A stretch of DNA of 64,000 nucleotides, taken from Krasilnikoviella flava. Its GTDB lineage: Bacteria; Actinomycetota; Actinomycetes; Actinomycetales; Cellulomonadaceae. How positions within the stretch are numbered: position 1 is the stretch's first letter; the number at the start of each line of letters is the position of its first letter. This document shows, one piece after another, positions 7,652 to 18,352 of the stretch. The translations under genes and the position numbers were made by a program. Where the stretch lies: contig NZ_FUZQ01000003.1 of the NCBI RefSeq assembly GCF_900167525.1, positions 558,001 through 622,000 of the forward strand, read 5' to 3'. The notes under the pieces are model-generated. The model was not told the DNA's origin. It ran no database searches and saw only the letters and a list, made by a program, of their open reading frames with translations.

Positions 7652-8833
7652 ATGAAGGTCTCGCGCCGCAGCCACGTGCCACCGTTCGCCGTCATGCAGG
7701 TCCTGGCCACGGCGAACGAGCGCCGCGCGGCGGGGCACGACGTGCTCAACCTGTGCGCGGGCGAGCCGTCCACCGGGGCGTCCGACGTCGTGCGGGAGAA
7801 GGCGGCGGAGCTGCTGCGCACCGCGGACCTCGGCTACACGGAGTCGCTGGGCGTGCCCGCTCTGCGCCGGGAGATCGCCGGGCACTACCGGCGCTGGTAC
7901 GACGTCGACGTCGACCCGGCGCGGATCGCCGTGACGACCGGGTCGAGCGGCGGGTTCCTGCTCGCCTTCCTCGCCGCGTTCGACGTCGGGGACCGGGTGG
8001 CGCTCGCCCGGCCCGGATACCCGGCGTACAAGAACATCCTCGCGGCGCTGGGGTGCGAGGTCGTGGAGCTCGACTGCGGACCGGACACCCGGTACCAGCC
8101 CACGGTCTCCCAGCTCATGGAGGCGTACTACGCGGGCGGTCTGGACGGCCTGGTGGTCGCCTCCCCCGCCAACCCGACCGGCACGATGCTGCCGCCCGCC
8201 GAGCTGGCCGCGCTCGCCCGGTGGTGCGAAGAGCACGACGTCCGCCTGATCAGCGACGAGATCTACCACGGCATCGCGTACTCGACTGATGTACAGCAGG
8301 CCACCGCGGCGATGTACGCGGACTCCGGGGCTGTCGTGGTGAACTCGTTCTCCAAGTACTGGGCCATGACCGGTTGGCGCCTGGGCTGGCTCGTGCTCCC
8401 CGACGAGCTGGTCGGCCCGGTCGACGCGCTCGCGGGCAACGTGGCCCTCTCGCCGCCCGCGCTGGCGCAGCACGCGGGCGTCGCGGCCTTCTCCCCCGCC
8501 GGCTACGCCGCGGCGGCCGAGAACGTCGCCCGGTACGCGACGTCGCGCGCCGCCCTGCTCGACCGGGTCGACGAGCTCGGCTGGCGCCCCGTCGCGCCCG
8601 CCGACGGCGCGTTCTACCTGTACGGGAACGTGGCCGGCTTCCGTGACGCCGTCGGAGGCGACTCCGTGACGTACTGCCGCCGGCTGCTCGCCGAGGCCGA
8701 CGTCGCGATCACCCCTGGCGCGGACTTCGACACCGTGGGCGGCGGCGACTGGGTCCGCCTCTCCTTCGCCGCCGCGCCCGAGGTCGTCTCCCGCGCCGTC
8801 GACCGCATCGTCGCCTGGCACCGCACCCTGTGA
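7652..8833 (+). CDS. Class I/II PLP-dependent aminotransferase
   Basis: 393-residue fold type I aminotransferase. The Schiff-base lysine is K235 in NSFSKYWAMTGWRLGW, a classic class I active-site motif; the SPANPTGT cofactor-binding segment and a C-terminal arginine in the WVRLSFA region are also present. Similar actinobacterial proteins are annotated as aspartate/alanine-type or kynurenine-type aminotransferases; the precise amino donor cannot be read from the sequence. The ATG at 7652 is leaderless by appearance. A long palindromic repeat array begins three bases after its stop. Confidence 0.88.
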   Translation: MKVSRRSHVPPFAVMQVLATANERRAAGHDVLNLCAGEPSTGASDVVREKAAELLRTADLGYTESLGVPALRREIAGHYRRWYDVDVDPARIAVTTGSSGGFLLAFLAAFDVGDRVALARPGYPAYKNILAALGCEVVELDCGPDTRYQPTVSQLMEAYYAGGLDGLVVASPANPTGTMLPPAELAALARWCEEHDVRLISDEIYHGIAYSTDVQQATAAMYADSGAVVVNSFSKYWAMTGWRLGWLVLPDELVGPVDALAGNVALSPPALAQHAGVAAFSPAGYAAAAENVARYATSRAALLDRVDELGWRPVAPADGAFYLYGNVAGFRDAVGGDSVTYCRRLLAEADVAITPGADFDTVGGGDWVRLSFAAAPEVVSRAVDRIVAWHRTL

Positions 8834-8836
8834 CGC

Positions 8837-9041
8837 CGAGGTAGTTCGAACCTCCCCGAGGTAGTCGGAATCGTCGCGAGGTAGTCCGCATCCTGCCGAG
8901 GTAGTTCAGTTCTCGCCGAGGTAGTTCGGCCTGGCCGTGGGTGCGAGACGCGTCGTGGTGCGGGAGGCTCGCACTACCTCGCGGTGCCTCGAACTACCTC
9001 GGCGAGAACTGAACTACCTCGGCAGGCCCCGGACTACCTCG
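8837..9041. repeat. 20-bp-period repeat array with dyad symmetry
   Basis: Five direct copies of CGAGGTAGT begin at 8837, 8857, 8877, 8897 and 8917, exactly 20 bases apart. After a spacer, four inverted copies ACTACCTCG begin at 8973, 8993, 9013 and 9033, again 20 apart. Segments 8876-8928 and 8990-9042 form a 53-base inverted repeat with three mismatches, including a perfect 37-base core (8892-8928 with 8990-9026). The centre holds a smaller GTGCGAG/CTCGCAC pair. It fills the gap between two co-directional genes and ends 14 bases before the next start. Function unknown; a very long hairpin in RNA or a multi-site protein target are both possible. Confidence 0.9.
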
Positions 9042-9055
9042 CGGACGGAGGGCGG

Positions 9056-9838
9056 ATGATCCGGCTGGTGACGGCGAACGTCCAGCATGCGCTGGTGGAC
9101 GGGCGCCACGTGGACCTCGACCGCCTCGGGGCGGCGCTGGCCGACCTCGACGGGGACGTCGTCGCGCTGCAGGAGGTGGACCACGGCCAGGCGCGGTCCG
9201 ACGGCGAGGCCCAGACCTACCGGCTCGCCACGGCGCTCGGGATGGCGGAGCACCGGTTCGTCCCCGCGATCCGCGGCGCGCTCGACCCGGCATGGCGGCG
9301 TCGTCGTGCGCCGCGCACGACGACGGGCGACGACGGCCGGCTGCCCGCCCCGCCCGGGTACGGCGTCGCGCTGCTCTTGCGCCACCCGGTGCGGGCGTGG
9401 CACCCGATGCGGCTGCCGGGGCTCAACCTGCCCGGCCTGCCGCCGCTCGGGGTGGACGAGCCGCGCGTCGCGGTCGCGGCGGCCGTCGCGACCCCCGACG
9501 GGCCGCTGACCGTCGTCACGACGCACCTGTCGAAGAGCGAGCCGTGGAAGCGGGAGCAGCTGCGCCGGCTGCGGTACCGGCTGCGGCACGCGCCACGCCC
9601 GCTCGTGCTGCTGGGCGACCTCAACACGCGCGGCGACCTGCCGGCCCGGCGCACGGGCTGGCGGGAGCTGGTGCACGTACCGACCTACCCGCGCGGGCGC
9701 CCGTGGCTCCGCATCGACCACGTGCTCGCCGACGGTCCGGTGGTCGCGACGGCCGCAGCGCGGGCGGTCGACCTCGGCGTCAGCGACCACCGCGCTGTCG
9801 TGGTCGACGTTGTGCTGGGCGACGGGGAGGGGGCGTGA
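9056..9838 (+). CDS. Endonuclease/exonuclease/phosphatase-fold hydrolase
   Basis: 260-residue member of the EEP superfamily (DNase I-like metal phosphodiesterases and phosphatases). Core motifs are in order: TANVQH, the metal-binding glutamate in LQEVD, HLSK, GDLNTRG, and the C-terminal SDHRAVVVD. No signal peptide, so it is likely cytoplasmic; substrates in this family range from DNA to sugar or lipid phosphates. The ATG at 9056 follows GGAGGGCGG. The stop overlaps the start of the next gene (TGATG at 9836-9840). The 20-bp repeat array lies immediately upstream and could be within its leader. Confidence 0.85.
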   Translation: MIRLVTANVQHALVDGRHVDLDRLGAALADLDGDVVALQEVDHGQARSDGEAQTYRLATALGMAEHRFVPAIRGALDPAWRRRRAPRTTTGDDGRLPAPPGYGVALLLRHPVRAWHPMRLPGLNLPGLPPLGVDEPRVAVAAAVATPDGPLTVVTTHLSKSEPWKREQLRRLRYRLRHAPRPLVLLGDLNTRGDLPARRTGWRELVHVPTYPRGRPWLRIDHVLADGPVVATAAARAVDLGVSDHRAVVVDVVLGDGEGA

Positions 9839-10332
9839 TGACGGACGAGCCCGCCGGCGGCGTGCCGGACCGGGGGCACGGTCGCCCGGAGACGCCGGAG
9901 CAGCGCTCGGACCGGAACTGGAACGAGCTGCTGCAGGAGCTGCGCGTCATGCAGACGGGCGTACAGATCCTCACCGGGTTCCTGCTGATCCTGCCGTTCC
10001 AGAGCCGTTTCGGAGATCTCGACGACTTCCAGCGCGCGGTGTACCTCGCGCTGGTGCTCGTGTGCGTGGCGACGACGGGCCTGCTCGTGGCGCCGGTCGC
10101 GCTGCACCGGGGGCTGTTCCGCCAGCACCTCAAGCGCTCGGTGGTCACCGGCGGGGACCGGATGGCGCGCGCCGGGCTCGTGCTCCTCGCGATCGCGCTG
10201 GCGGGCACGGCGGAGCTGGTGTTCGACGTCGTCATGGGTCGGACGGCGGGGATCGTCGTCGGGGCCGCGTCGGCCGTCGTGCTGCTCGGCCTGTGGGCCG
10301 TGGTGCCGGCCGTGGTGCGCCGGCGGTCGTGA
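9838..10332 (+). CDS. DUF6328 family membrane protein
   Basis: 164-residue integral membrane protein. After a charged N-terminus the signature NWNELLQELRVMQTG and GFLLILPFQSRF identifies the actinobacterial DUF6328 family. Four hydrophobic segments follow (GFLLILPF, VYLALVLVCVATTGLLV, AGLVLLAIALAGTAELVF and a C-terminal VVLLGLWAVVPAVV). Function unknown. The start overlaps the previous stop by one base, so it is translationally coupled to the EEP hydrolase. Confidence 0.85.
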   Translation: MTDEPAGGVPDRGHGRPETPEQRSDRNWNELLQELRVMQTGVQILTGFLLILPFQSRFGDLDDFQRAVYLALVLVCVATTGLLVAPVALHRGLFRQHLKRSVVTGGDRMARAGLVLLAIALAGTAELVFDVVMGRTAGIVVGAASAVVLLGLWAVVPAVVRRRS

Positions 10333-10338
10333 CCGCCG

Positions 10339-10365
10339 CGACCTCGCCGTCAGGCGGCGAGGTCG
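10339..10365. terminator. Bidirectional hairpin between convergent genes
   Basis: Perfect 11-base stem: CGACCTCGCCG (10339-10349) with CGGCGAGGTCG (10355-10365), five-base loop. It lies between the DUF6328 gene and the convergent membrane protein gene, overlapping the stop of the latter. Confidence 0.6.
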
Positions 10366-10793
10366 ACGCGCTCCTGGCGCGGCAGCTCGGCCACGTCAGC
10401 CACGGGCTCGGCGTCGCCCGCGGGCTCGGCGACGAGGACGCCGGCGGTCGGGTCGGCGGACCCGTCGACGACGGCGACGGCGCGCGGGTCGCCGGTCGCC
10501 CGGACGGCGGCGAGCTGCGCGGTGGCGGCACGCTCGGCGCGGCGGGCGCGGGCGATGGTGCGCATCGCCGCGGCGCCGATGACGACGGCGGCGACGTTCG
10601 CCAGGGCGGACGGCCAGATGCCGTTCGCGATCGCGATGACGAGCATCACGGCCGCGCCGGCGAAGTTGGACAGCTGGAACGGGAGCGAGTCGGCGGTCCA
10701 GCGGCCCTTGCTCACCATGCCGTAGGCGAGGACGACGGCGATGGCGCCGATCCACCCGAAGGCAGTAATCACGGTCAGCAGGGAGATCGTCAT
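10350..10793 (-). CDS. CBU_0592-like small membrane protein
   Basis: 147-residue protein with an N-terminal module of about three transmembrane helices (ISLLTVITAFGWIGAIAVVLAYGM, then SLPFQLSNFAGAAVMLVIAI, then a third near residue 65) and an alanine-rich charged cytoplasmic tail. The WIGA...AY...LPFQLSNFAGA pattern is that of CBU_0592-type membrane proteins, of unknown function. The ATG at 10793 has GGAGG seven bases upstream. It diverges from the LysR regulator gene, which may control it. Confidence 0.7.
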   Translation of the reverse strand: MTISLLTVITAFGWIGAIAVVLAYGMVSKGRWTADSLPFQLSNFAGAAVMLVIAIANGIWPSALANVAAVVIGAAAMRTIARARRAERAATAQLAAVRATGDPRAVAVVDGSADPTAGVLVAEPAGDAEPVADVAELPRQERVDLAA

Positions 10794-10965
10794 GACGGCA
10801 CCTCCGGGGGTGTCGGCGCGGCACAGGTGTGCCACACGAAGGAAGGAACTGAGGGATGTGGGCGCCGCCCCGAGAACCGGGAACCGGAGAGATCCGGCTG
10901 GCGTCGAAACGATTCTGCAGCACGATCTGCCTTCAGCACAATCAAATCCTTCTCCGACGGGCAGT

Positions 10966-10971
10966 TAGTAT
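10966..10971 (+). promoter_or_regulatory. -10 box of leaderless LysR gene
   Basis: TAGTAT lies exactly six bases before the ATG at 10978 and there is no Shine-Dalgarno; the LysR transcript is probably leaderless. The 184-base divergent gap (10794-10977) also holds the promoter of the leftward gene. Confidence 0.55.
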
Positions 10972-10977
10972 CACTAC

Positions 10978-11886
10978 ATGGCCACAGACCCACGGAGACT
11001 TGCCTTCCTCCTTGCCGTGCACCGTGCCGGAGGCGTCCTCGCGGCAGCAGATCTTCTGCATGTCACCCCGTCGGCGGTGTCCCAGCAGATCGCTCGGATC
11101 GAGTCCGAGGAGGGCATCGCCGTCCTCGACCGCGGCCCGCGCGGCGTCACCCTCACCCCGGCGGGCCGCGTGCTGGCCGAGGCGGGCGAGCGCATCGAGG
11201 CCGAGCTGCTCGAGGCGCGGCAGGCGATCGCGGCCCTCGGCGAAGGGGTGAGCGGCAAGGTCGTGCTCGGCGCCTTCCAGACGGGGATCCGCGCCGTGGT
11301 GGCGCCGATGCTGCTGGACCTCGCCGAGCAGTACCCGGGCGTCGAGGTGGACGTGCGCGAGCACGAGCCGGCCGAGGCGATCCGCATGCTGCGCGCCGGC
11401 GACCTCGACGTGATCCTCCTCGAGCGCGACTCCGACATGGACTCCCCCGCGCCCCGCGGCGTGCACGACGTGCCCCTGCTCGACGAGCCCTGGTGCGTCG
11501 TCGTCCCGGCCGGCCTGCCCATGCCCGAGCGCCTCGACGACCTGGCGAACCTGCAATGGGTGGGCGCGGAGGCCGACACGGCGTCCGACCGTGCCCTGCG
11601 GCGTCTGGCGCGCACGTTGGGCACCACCGTCAGCCAGCGGCACGCGTTCTTCGACTTCGACACCGCGCTCGCGCTCGTCGCGGCCAACCAGGGCGTGGCC
11701 ATGCTGCCGGCGCTCGCGCTGCAGGGCGGCGACGTCCCGGAGGGGGTCGAGGTCGCGCGCCTCGCCGGCCTCGGCACGCGCCGGATCGTCGCCCGGCACC
11801 GCGCCACCCGGCACGAGCCGGGCCCGGCCGTGCGCGCCGTCGTCGACGCCATGGTCGAGGTGACCCGCGACCTCGAGCTCGGCTGA
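10978..11886 (+). CDS. LysR-family transcriptional regulator
   Basis: 302-residue LysR-type regulator. The N-terminal winged HTH (residues 1-60) contains AADLLHVTPSAVSQQIARIE and the adjoining LLDRGPRGVTLTPAGR-like wing; the rest is a periplasmic-binding-protein-like effector domain (GKVVLGAFQTGIRAVVAP onward). Effector unknown. LysR proteins usually control the divergent neighbour, here the small membrane protein gene, so that is the first target to test. The start is set by the -10 box six bases upstream. Confidence 0.88.
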   Translation: MATDPRRLAFLLAVHRAGGVLAAADLLHVTPSAVSQQIARIESEEGIAVLDRGPRGVTLTPAGRVLAEAGERIEAELLEARQAIAALGEGVSGKVVLGAFQTGIRAVVAPMLLDLAEQYPGVEVDVREHEPAEAIRMLRAGDLDVILLERDSDMDSPAPRGVHDVPLLDEPWCVVVPAGLPMPERLDDLANLQWVGAEADTASDRALRRLARTLGTTVSQRHAFFDFDTALALVAANQGVAMLPALALQGGDVPEGVEVARLAGLGTRRIVARHRATRHEPGPAVRAVVDAMVEVTRDLELG

Positions 11887-11959
11887 CGCGACACCCGCGA
11901 CAACCACGACCCCCGCGACGCCGCCGCAGGTCCCGCGCGCGGCCGGGCCCCGGCGCTCC

Positions 11960-11965
11960 TACGAT
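11960..11965 (+). promoter_or_regulatory. -10 box of leaderless DUF308 gene
   Basis: TACGAT lies six bases upstream of the ATG at 11972; no Shine-Dalgarno is present. Confidence 0.5.
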
Positions 11966-11971
11966 CGCGAC

Positions 11972-12637
11972 ATGGGCGACACGACGGCGGGCTCGGGCTC
12001 CGCGGACGGTCCGGGGCGCGAGGCGGCGCCCCTGTCCGACCGCACGTTCGGCGTTGCGCGTCGGCTCTGGGGTCTCGTGTACCTGCGTGCGGCGATGTAC
12101 CTGGCGGCGGGGATCGTGCTGTTCGCCAACCCCGACCGAGGCCTGGTGTGGGTCCGGTGGCTGGTGGGCGGCGTGATCGTCGCGCAGGGCGTGCTGCTCA
12201 CGTTCGAGGGTGCGCCGACCAGGCGGTCGGGCCGCCCGCAGGGCGCGGGCGACGAGGTCAGCTGGCGCCTGATCGCCGGCGTCGTCAGCATCCTCGCCGG
12301 CGTGCTCATCGTCGTGTGGCCCTCGATGACCGGCCCGGTGATGTACCTGGTGGTGGCGGTCTGGGCGTGCGCGGCCGGTGCCGTCGGCGTCATCGGCGGG
12401 CTACGGGGCCGCGCGCTGCGGACGGCGTCGTGGGACTGGCAGCTCGTCAACGCGGTGCTGTGGATCGTGCTCGGCCTGGTCATGCTCCTGCGGCCCAGCT
12501 CGGACGTCGCGACCTCGGGCCAGCTGCTGGCCCTGTACCTCGTGCTCGCGGGCGCGGTGCTGGTGGTGGGCGCGTTCGCGACCGGCACCCGGGCCCGCGA
12601 CGCCCGGAAGGCCCGGGGCGACGCCCCGGGCGGGTAG
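11972..12637 (+). CDS. DUF308/HdeD-like membrane protein
   Basis: 221-residue polytopic membrane protein with six hydrophobic segments in three pairs, the arrangement of DUF308 (HdeD-like) proteins: LVYLRAAMYLAAGIVLF, WLVGGVIVAQGVLL, LIAGVVSILAGVLIVVW, VMYLVVAVWACAAGAVGVI, LVNAVLWIVLGLVMLL and LLALYLVLAGAVLVVGA. E. coli HdeD is linked to acid stress, but most actinobacterial relatives are uncharacterised. A perfect palindrome lies in its last codons, and the stop codon overlaps a TAGGAT that may be the -10 of the downstream riboswitch transcript. Confidence 0.82.
   Translation: MGDTTAGSGSADGPGREAAPLSDRTFGVARRLWGLVYLRAAMYLAAGIVLFANPDRGLVWVRWLVGGVIVAQGVLLTFEGAPTRRSGRPQGAGDEVSWRLIAGVVSILAGVLIVVWPSMTGPVMYLVVAVWACAAGAVGVIGGLRGRALRTASWDWQLVNAVLWIVLGLVMLLRPSSDVATSGQLLALYLVLAGAVLVVGAFATGTRARDARKARGDAPGG
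12611..12631. terminator. Near-perfect palindrome at 3' end of DUF308 gene
   Basis: GCCCGGGGCG (12611-12620) and CGCCCCGGGC (12622-12631) flank one base. It is inside the last codons of the DUF308 gene and just upstream of the riboswitch transcript; a terminator or attenuating structure is possible. Confidence 0.35.
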
Positions 12638-12640
12638 GAT
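12635..12640 (+). promoter_or_regulatory. Candidate -10 of the gcv riboswitch transcript
   Basis: TAGGAT overlaps the TAG stop of the DUF308 gene and lies about 80 bases ahead of the first glycine aptamer. It fits TANNNT but no clear -35 is present. Confidence 0.35.
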
Positions 12641-12718
12641 CGGCCGCGTCACACCGCAGCCCCGGCTGCCCACAACGCGGCCGCACCCCGATGCGGTTGC
12701 CACATAGCCGCTCGAACC

Positions 12719-12982
12719 GCGACGGGAGAGCTCGCGCCGTGCCCCACCAGGGGACGGCCGGCGCCGAAGGAGCAACCCTCCCCGGGAAACTCTCAGGCAT
12801 CCGTACCGTCGTGGCGAGGCAACTCTGGAAAGCGGCCCGGTCCCGTCCCTGCGGCGGCCCGGGCCCACCGACGGTGCAAGTCGGCGCGCCCCGTCGACGT
12901 CGTAGGTCACGTCTGCGACGACGCCATGGCGGACCGGCAAAACTCTCAGGTCGACGCGCGCGCGTCCGATGACAGAGCGGGG
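12719..12982 (+). ncRNA. Tandem glycine riboswitch (gcvT motif) ahead of gcvP
   Basis: Two consecutive glycine aptamers. The first begins at GGGAGAG (12724-12730), has GCCGAAGGAGCAA (about 12764-12776) and AACTCTCAGGCA (about 12788-12799), and ends in GGCAACTCTGGAAAGCGG. The second contains the CGACGGTGCAAGTCGG segment (about 12868-12883), AAAACTCTCAGGTC near 12940 and GATGACAGAGCGGGGAGG near 12968-12985. These are the conserved blocks of the family. It sits in the leader of gcvP, so glycine binding is expected to raise expression of the glycine cleavage genes. The expression platform between 12983 and 13032 shows no obvious terminator; control of translation is possible. Confidence 0.93.
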
Positions 12983-13032
12983 AGGACACCGCCCGTCCCC
13001 CGCCTGCCCGGCCCGACCCACGGAGCTCCGAC

Positions 13033-16050
<3,018 letters not shown>

Positions 16051-16118
16051 TCGTCGGTCGAGCCTGTCGAGGCCACGGTGTCGACACGGCCACGGGTCTC
16101 GACAGGCTCGACCGACGA
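16051..16118. repeat. Inverted repeat in the gcvP-gcvT gap
   Basis: A perfect 21-base inverted repeat: arms 16051-16071 and 16098-16118, starting one base after the gcvP stop. The arms contain GGTCGAGCCTGTCGAG, a motif I recall as a common dispersed repeat in related actinobacteria. As RNA it gives a strong hairpin within the gcv operon, which could attenuate gcvT/gcvH relative to gcvP. Confidence 0.85.
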
Positions 16119-16142
16119 CGTTCATCAACGAAGGGAGCCTCG

Positions 16143-17309
16143 ATGGCCGAGGACCAGCAGGACCCGACGCAGGACAAGACCACGCCGCTGCACGACGAGC
16201 ACGTCGCGCTCGGCGCCAGCCTCACCGGCTTCGGTGGCTGGCTGATGCCGCTGCGCTACACCTCGGACCTCGCGGAGCATCGTGCGGTGCGCGACGCCGC
16301 GGGCCTGTTCGACCTGTCGCACATGGGGGAGATCCATCTCGAGGGGCCGCAGTCCGGCGCGGCGCTCGACGCCGCCCTGGTCGGCAACGCGAGCGCGATC
16401 GGCGTCGGCCGGGCGCGGTACTCGATGATCTGCGCCGACGACGGCGCCGTGCTCGACGACCTCATCGTGTACCGGCTGGCGGACGAGCACTTCCTCGTCG
16501 TCGCGAACGCGGGCAACGCGCCGCGCGTCGCGGCCGAGCTGGTGGCGCGTTCGGCCGCGCACGACACGGTCGTGACGGACCGGTCGGCCGAGACGGCGCT
16601 GGTCGCGGTGCAGGGCCCGCAGGCCGAGGAGATCGTCGCGTCCCTCACGGCCGCGGACGACGTCGAGACGGTCCGCACCATGAAGTACTACGCCTCCGCG
16701 CCCGCCACGGTGGCCGGGGTCGCGGTGCTCGTGGCCCGCACCGGGTACACGGGGGAGGACGGCTTCGAGCTGTTCGTCCCCGCCGACCGGGCGGTGGGGC
16801 TCTGGCGCGCGCTGCTCGCGGCGGGGGAGCCCCGCGGCCTGGTCCCGGCGGGCCTGTCCGCGCGCGACTCGCTGCGCCTGGAGGCCGGCATGCCGCTGTA
16901 CGGGCACGAGCTGGACGAGACCACCACCCCGTACGAGGCCGGCCTCGGCCGCGTGGTGAAGCTCGACAAGACGGGGGCGGACGGCGAGGCCCTGCCGTTC
17001 GTGGGGCGCGACGCGCTCGCGGCCCGGGCGCAGAGCGCGCCGGCGCGCGTGCTCGTCGGGCTGCGCGGCGAGGGTCGTCGGCCCGCCCGCGCGGGCTACG
17101 ACGTCGTGCAGCGCGGTCTCGACGGCGCCGTGGGTGCCGTCGTCGGGCACGTGACGTCGGGCGCGCCGTCGCCGACGCTCGGGTACCCCGTCGCGATGGC
17201 GTACGTGACGCCCGAGGTGTCCGCCGAGGGCTCGGAGCTCGCGGTCGACGTCCGCGGCCGAGCCGAGCCGTTCGTCGTCGTGCCGCTGCCGTTCTACAAG
17301 CGGGCGTAG
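16143..17309 (+). CDS. gcvT: Aminomethyltransferase, T protein
   Basis: Tetrahydrofolate-dependent T protein of the glycine cleavage system, 388 residues. It takes the aminomethyl group from H protein, releases ammonia and forms 5,10-methylene-THF. FGGWLMPLRY and DLSHMGEIHLEG near the N-terminus, the folate-binding YTGEDGFELF region in the middle and LEAGMPLYGHEL are characteristic. The ATG at 16143 follows GAAGGGAG. A hairpin-forming inverted repeat fills the gap after gcvP; gcvH follows after 60 bases. Confidence 0.96.
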   Translation: MAEDQQDPTQDKTTPLHDEHVALGASLTGFGGWLMPLRYTSDLAEHRAVRDAAGLFDLSHMGEIHLEGPQSGAALDAALVGNASAIGVGRARYSMICADDGAVLDDLIVYRLADEHFLVVANAGNAPRVAAELVARSAAHDTVVTDRSAETALVAVQGPQAEEIVASLTAADDVETVRTMKYYASAPATVAGVAVLVARTGYTGEDGFELFVPADRAVGLWRALLAAGEPRGLVPAGLSARDSLRLEAGMPLYGHELDETTTPYEAGLGRVVKLDKTGADGEALPFVGRDALAARAQSAPARVLVGLRGEGRRPARAGYDVVQRGLDGAVGAVVGHVTSGAPSPTLGYPVAMAYVTPEVSAEGSELAVDVRGRAEPFVVVPLPFYKRA

Positions 17310-17369
17310 GACGATCGTCCTCGAGCACCCCCTCCCTCTCCAGCCGTGAACACCGAAGGAGCAGTCCCC

Positions 17370-17738
17370 ATGGCCGACTTCCCCGAGAACCTCCGCTACT
17401 CCGCCGAGCACGAGTGGGTCGACGACGCGTCGCCCGCGACCATCGGCGTCACCTCCGTCGCCGCCGACGCGCTGGGCGACGTCGTCTACCTCGAGCTGCC
17501 CGAGGTGGGCGCCTCGATCGAGGCGGGCGCCGTCGTCGGCGAGATCGAGTCCACCAAGTCCGTCTCGGAGCTGTACTCGCCGGTGAGCGGCACCGTGGTC
17601 GAGGTCAACCAGTCCGCGGTGGACGACCCCGCCGTCGTGAACTCCGACCCGTTCGGCGCGGGCTGGCTCTTCAAGGTCGACGTGACCTCACGCGGGGCCC
17701 TGCTGACGGCCGACGAGTACGCCGCCCAGGCGGGCTGA
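17370..17738 (+). CDS. gcvH: Glycine cleavage H protein
   Basis: 122-residue lipoyl carrier of the glycine cleavage system. The lipoylated lysine is K63 in [11 protein letters not shown], within the usual hybrid lipoyl fold; YSAEHEWV near the N-terminus and [13 protein letters not shown] near the C-terminus are family hallmarks. The ATG at 17370 follows GAAGGAG; an upstream GTG at 17346 is ignored as it lacks a ribosome site. It is the last gene of the gcv operon (gcvL is not here, as usual when the lipoamide dehydrogenase is shared). Confidence 0.97.
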   Translation: MADFPENLRYSAEHEWVDDASPATIGVTSVAADALGDVVYLELPEVGASIEAGAVVGEIESTKSVSELYSPVSGTVVEVNQSAVDDPAVVNSDPFGAGWLFKVDVTSRGALLTADEYAAQAG

Positions 17739-17825
17739 CGCTTTCCCCGGCATCGTGACCAAATCGTGACATCGGCGCCCGAATTGGGTTGATTGCCTGG
17801 GATAACCGCGCTGACCTGCGACGAC

Positions 17826-17864
17826 GCGGCCGGCCCCGCCCTTCGAGGGCGTGCGGCCGGCCGC
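17826..17864 (+). terminator. Hairpin downstream of gcvH
   Basis: GCGGCCGGCC (17826-17835) pairs with GGCCGGCCGC (17855-17864), with an inner CGCCC/GGGCG stem capped by TTCGA. It lies about 90 bases after gcvH in a gap of 251 bases, with no U-tract as is common in actinobacteria. Confidence 0.6.
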
Positions 17865-17989
17865 CGTCGTCGGTTCGCGGCAACTATCCCAAGTTCTTCC
17901 GCGTCATAACGGGGCTCCCCGACCTTCTTCATCCATGACGGCTTCCCCTGGTCGACTTTCGGTCGACGGCCGTCGCCGGAGGAAAAACG

Positions 17990-18223
17990 ATGAGCATCAT
18001 CGAGATGGCTGGCCCTGTGCCGAACCGCCTGCTGACGCGTCGCGAGCGAGTGGTCCTGTCCAACCTGTCCGAGGACGTCACCCTCGAGCAGATCGCGACC
18101 AAGCTCTTCGTCACCCGCAACACGGTGAAGTCGCAGGTTCGCAGCGTGTACCGCAAGATCGGCGTCTCGAGCCGGGCCGATGCTGTCGCATGGGCGCGAC
18201 AGGCCGGCTTCGGCGCCATCTGA
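17990..18223 (+). CDS. Stand-alone LuxR-type HTH protein
   Basis: 77-residue protein consisting almost only of a LuxR/GerE DNA-binding domain: LTRRERVVLSNLSE, then LEQIATKLFVTRNTVKSQVRSVYRKIGVSSRADAV. It has no receiver or sensor domain, so regulation must come through its own level or a partner. The HTH recognition helix (TRNTVKSQVRSVYRKIGV) is intact. The start at 17990 has GGAGG at about 17978-17982. It is monocistronic and followed by a hairpin. Confidence 0.85.
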   Translation: MSIIEMAGPVPNRLLTRRERVVLSNLSEDVTLEQIATKLFVTRNTVKSQVRSVYRKIGVSSRADAVAWARQAGFGAI

Positions 18224-18238
18224 CAGCGGTGGTGCCGG

Positions 18239-18276
18239 GCCCCGCTCGACGACAGGGGAGGTCGTCGGTGCGGGGC
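18239..18276 (+). terminator. Hairpin after the LuxR-type gene
   Basis: GCCCCGC (18239-18245) pairs with GCGGGGC (18270-18276), with an inner GACGAC/GTCGTC pairing. It lies 15 bases after the stop of the LuxR-type gene. Confidence 0.5.
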
Positions 18277-18340
18277 TCTCGCACGTCCGGGCACGGTACC
18301 GGGCACGGTGCCTCGAGCACGGGCCACCGGTGCCGGATGG

Positions 18341-18346
18341 CAGACT
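18341..18346 (+). promoter_or_regulatory. -10-like box of leaderless NUDIX gene
   Basis: CAGACT lies six bases upstream of the ATG at 18353 with no Shine-Dalgarno; a relaxed NANNNT box. Confidence 0.35.
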
Positions 18347-18352
18347 CGCGGT

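Noticed and set aside
8837-9041. Regular repeats that look like a CRISPR array
   Set aside because: Repeat unit is about 9-12 bases, the period is 20, half the copies are inverted and there are no unique spacers of proper length or cas genes.
12635-13032. Small coding gene in the gcvP leader
   Set aside because: The short frames overlap conserved glycine aptamer blocks and have no ribosome site.
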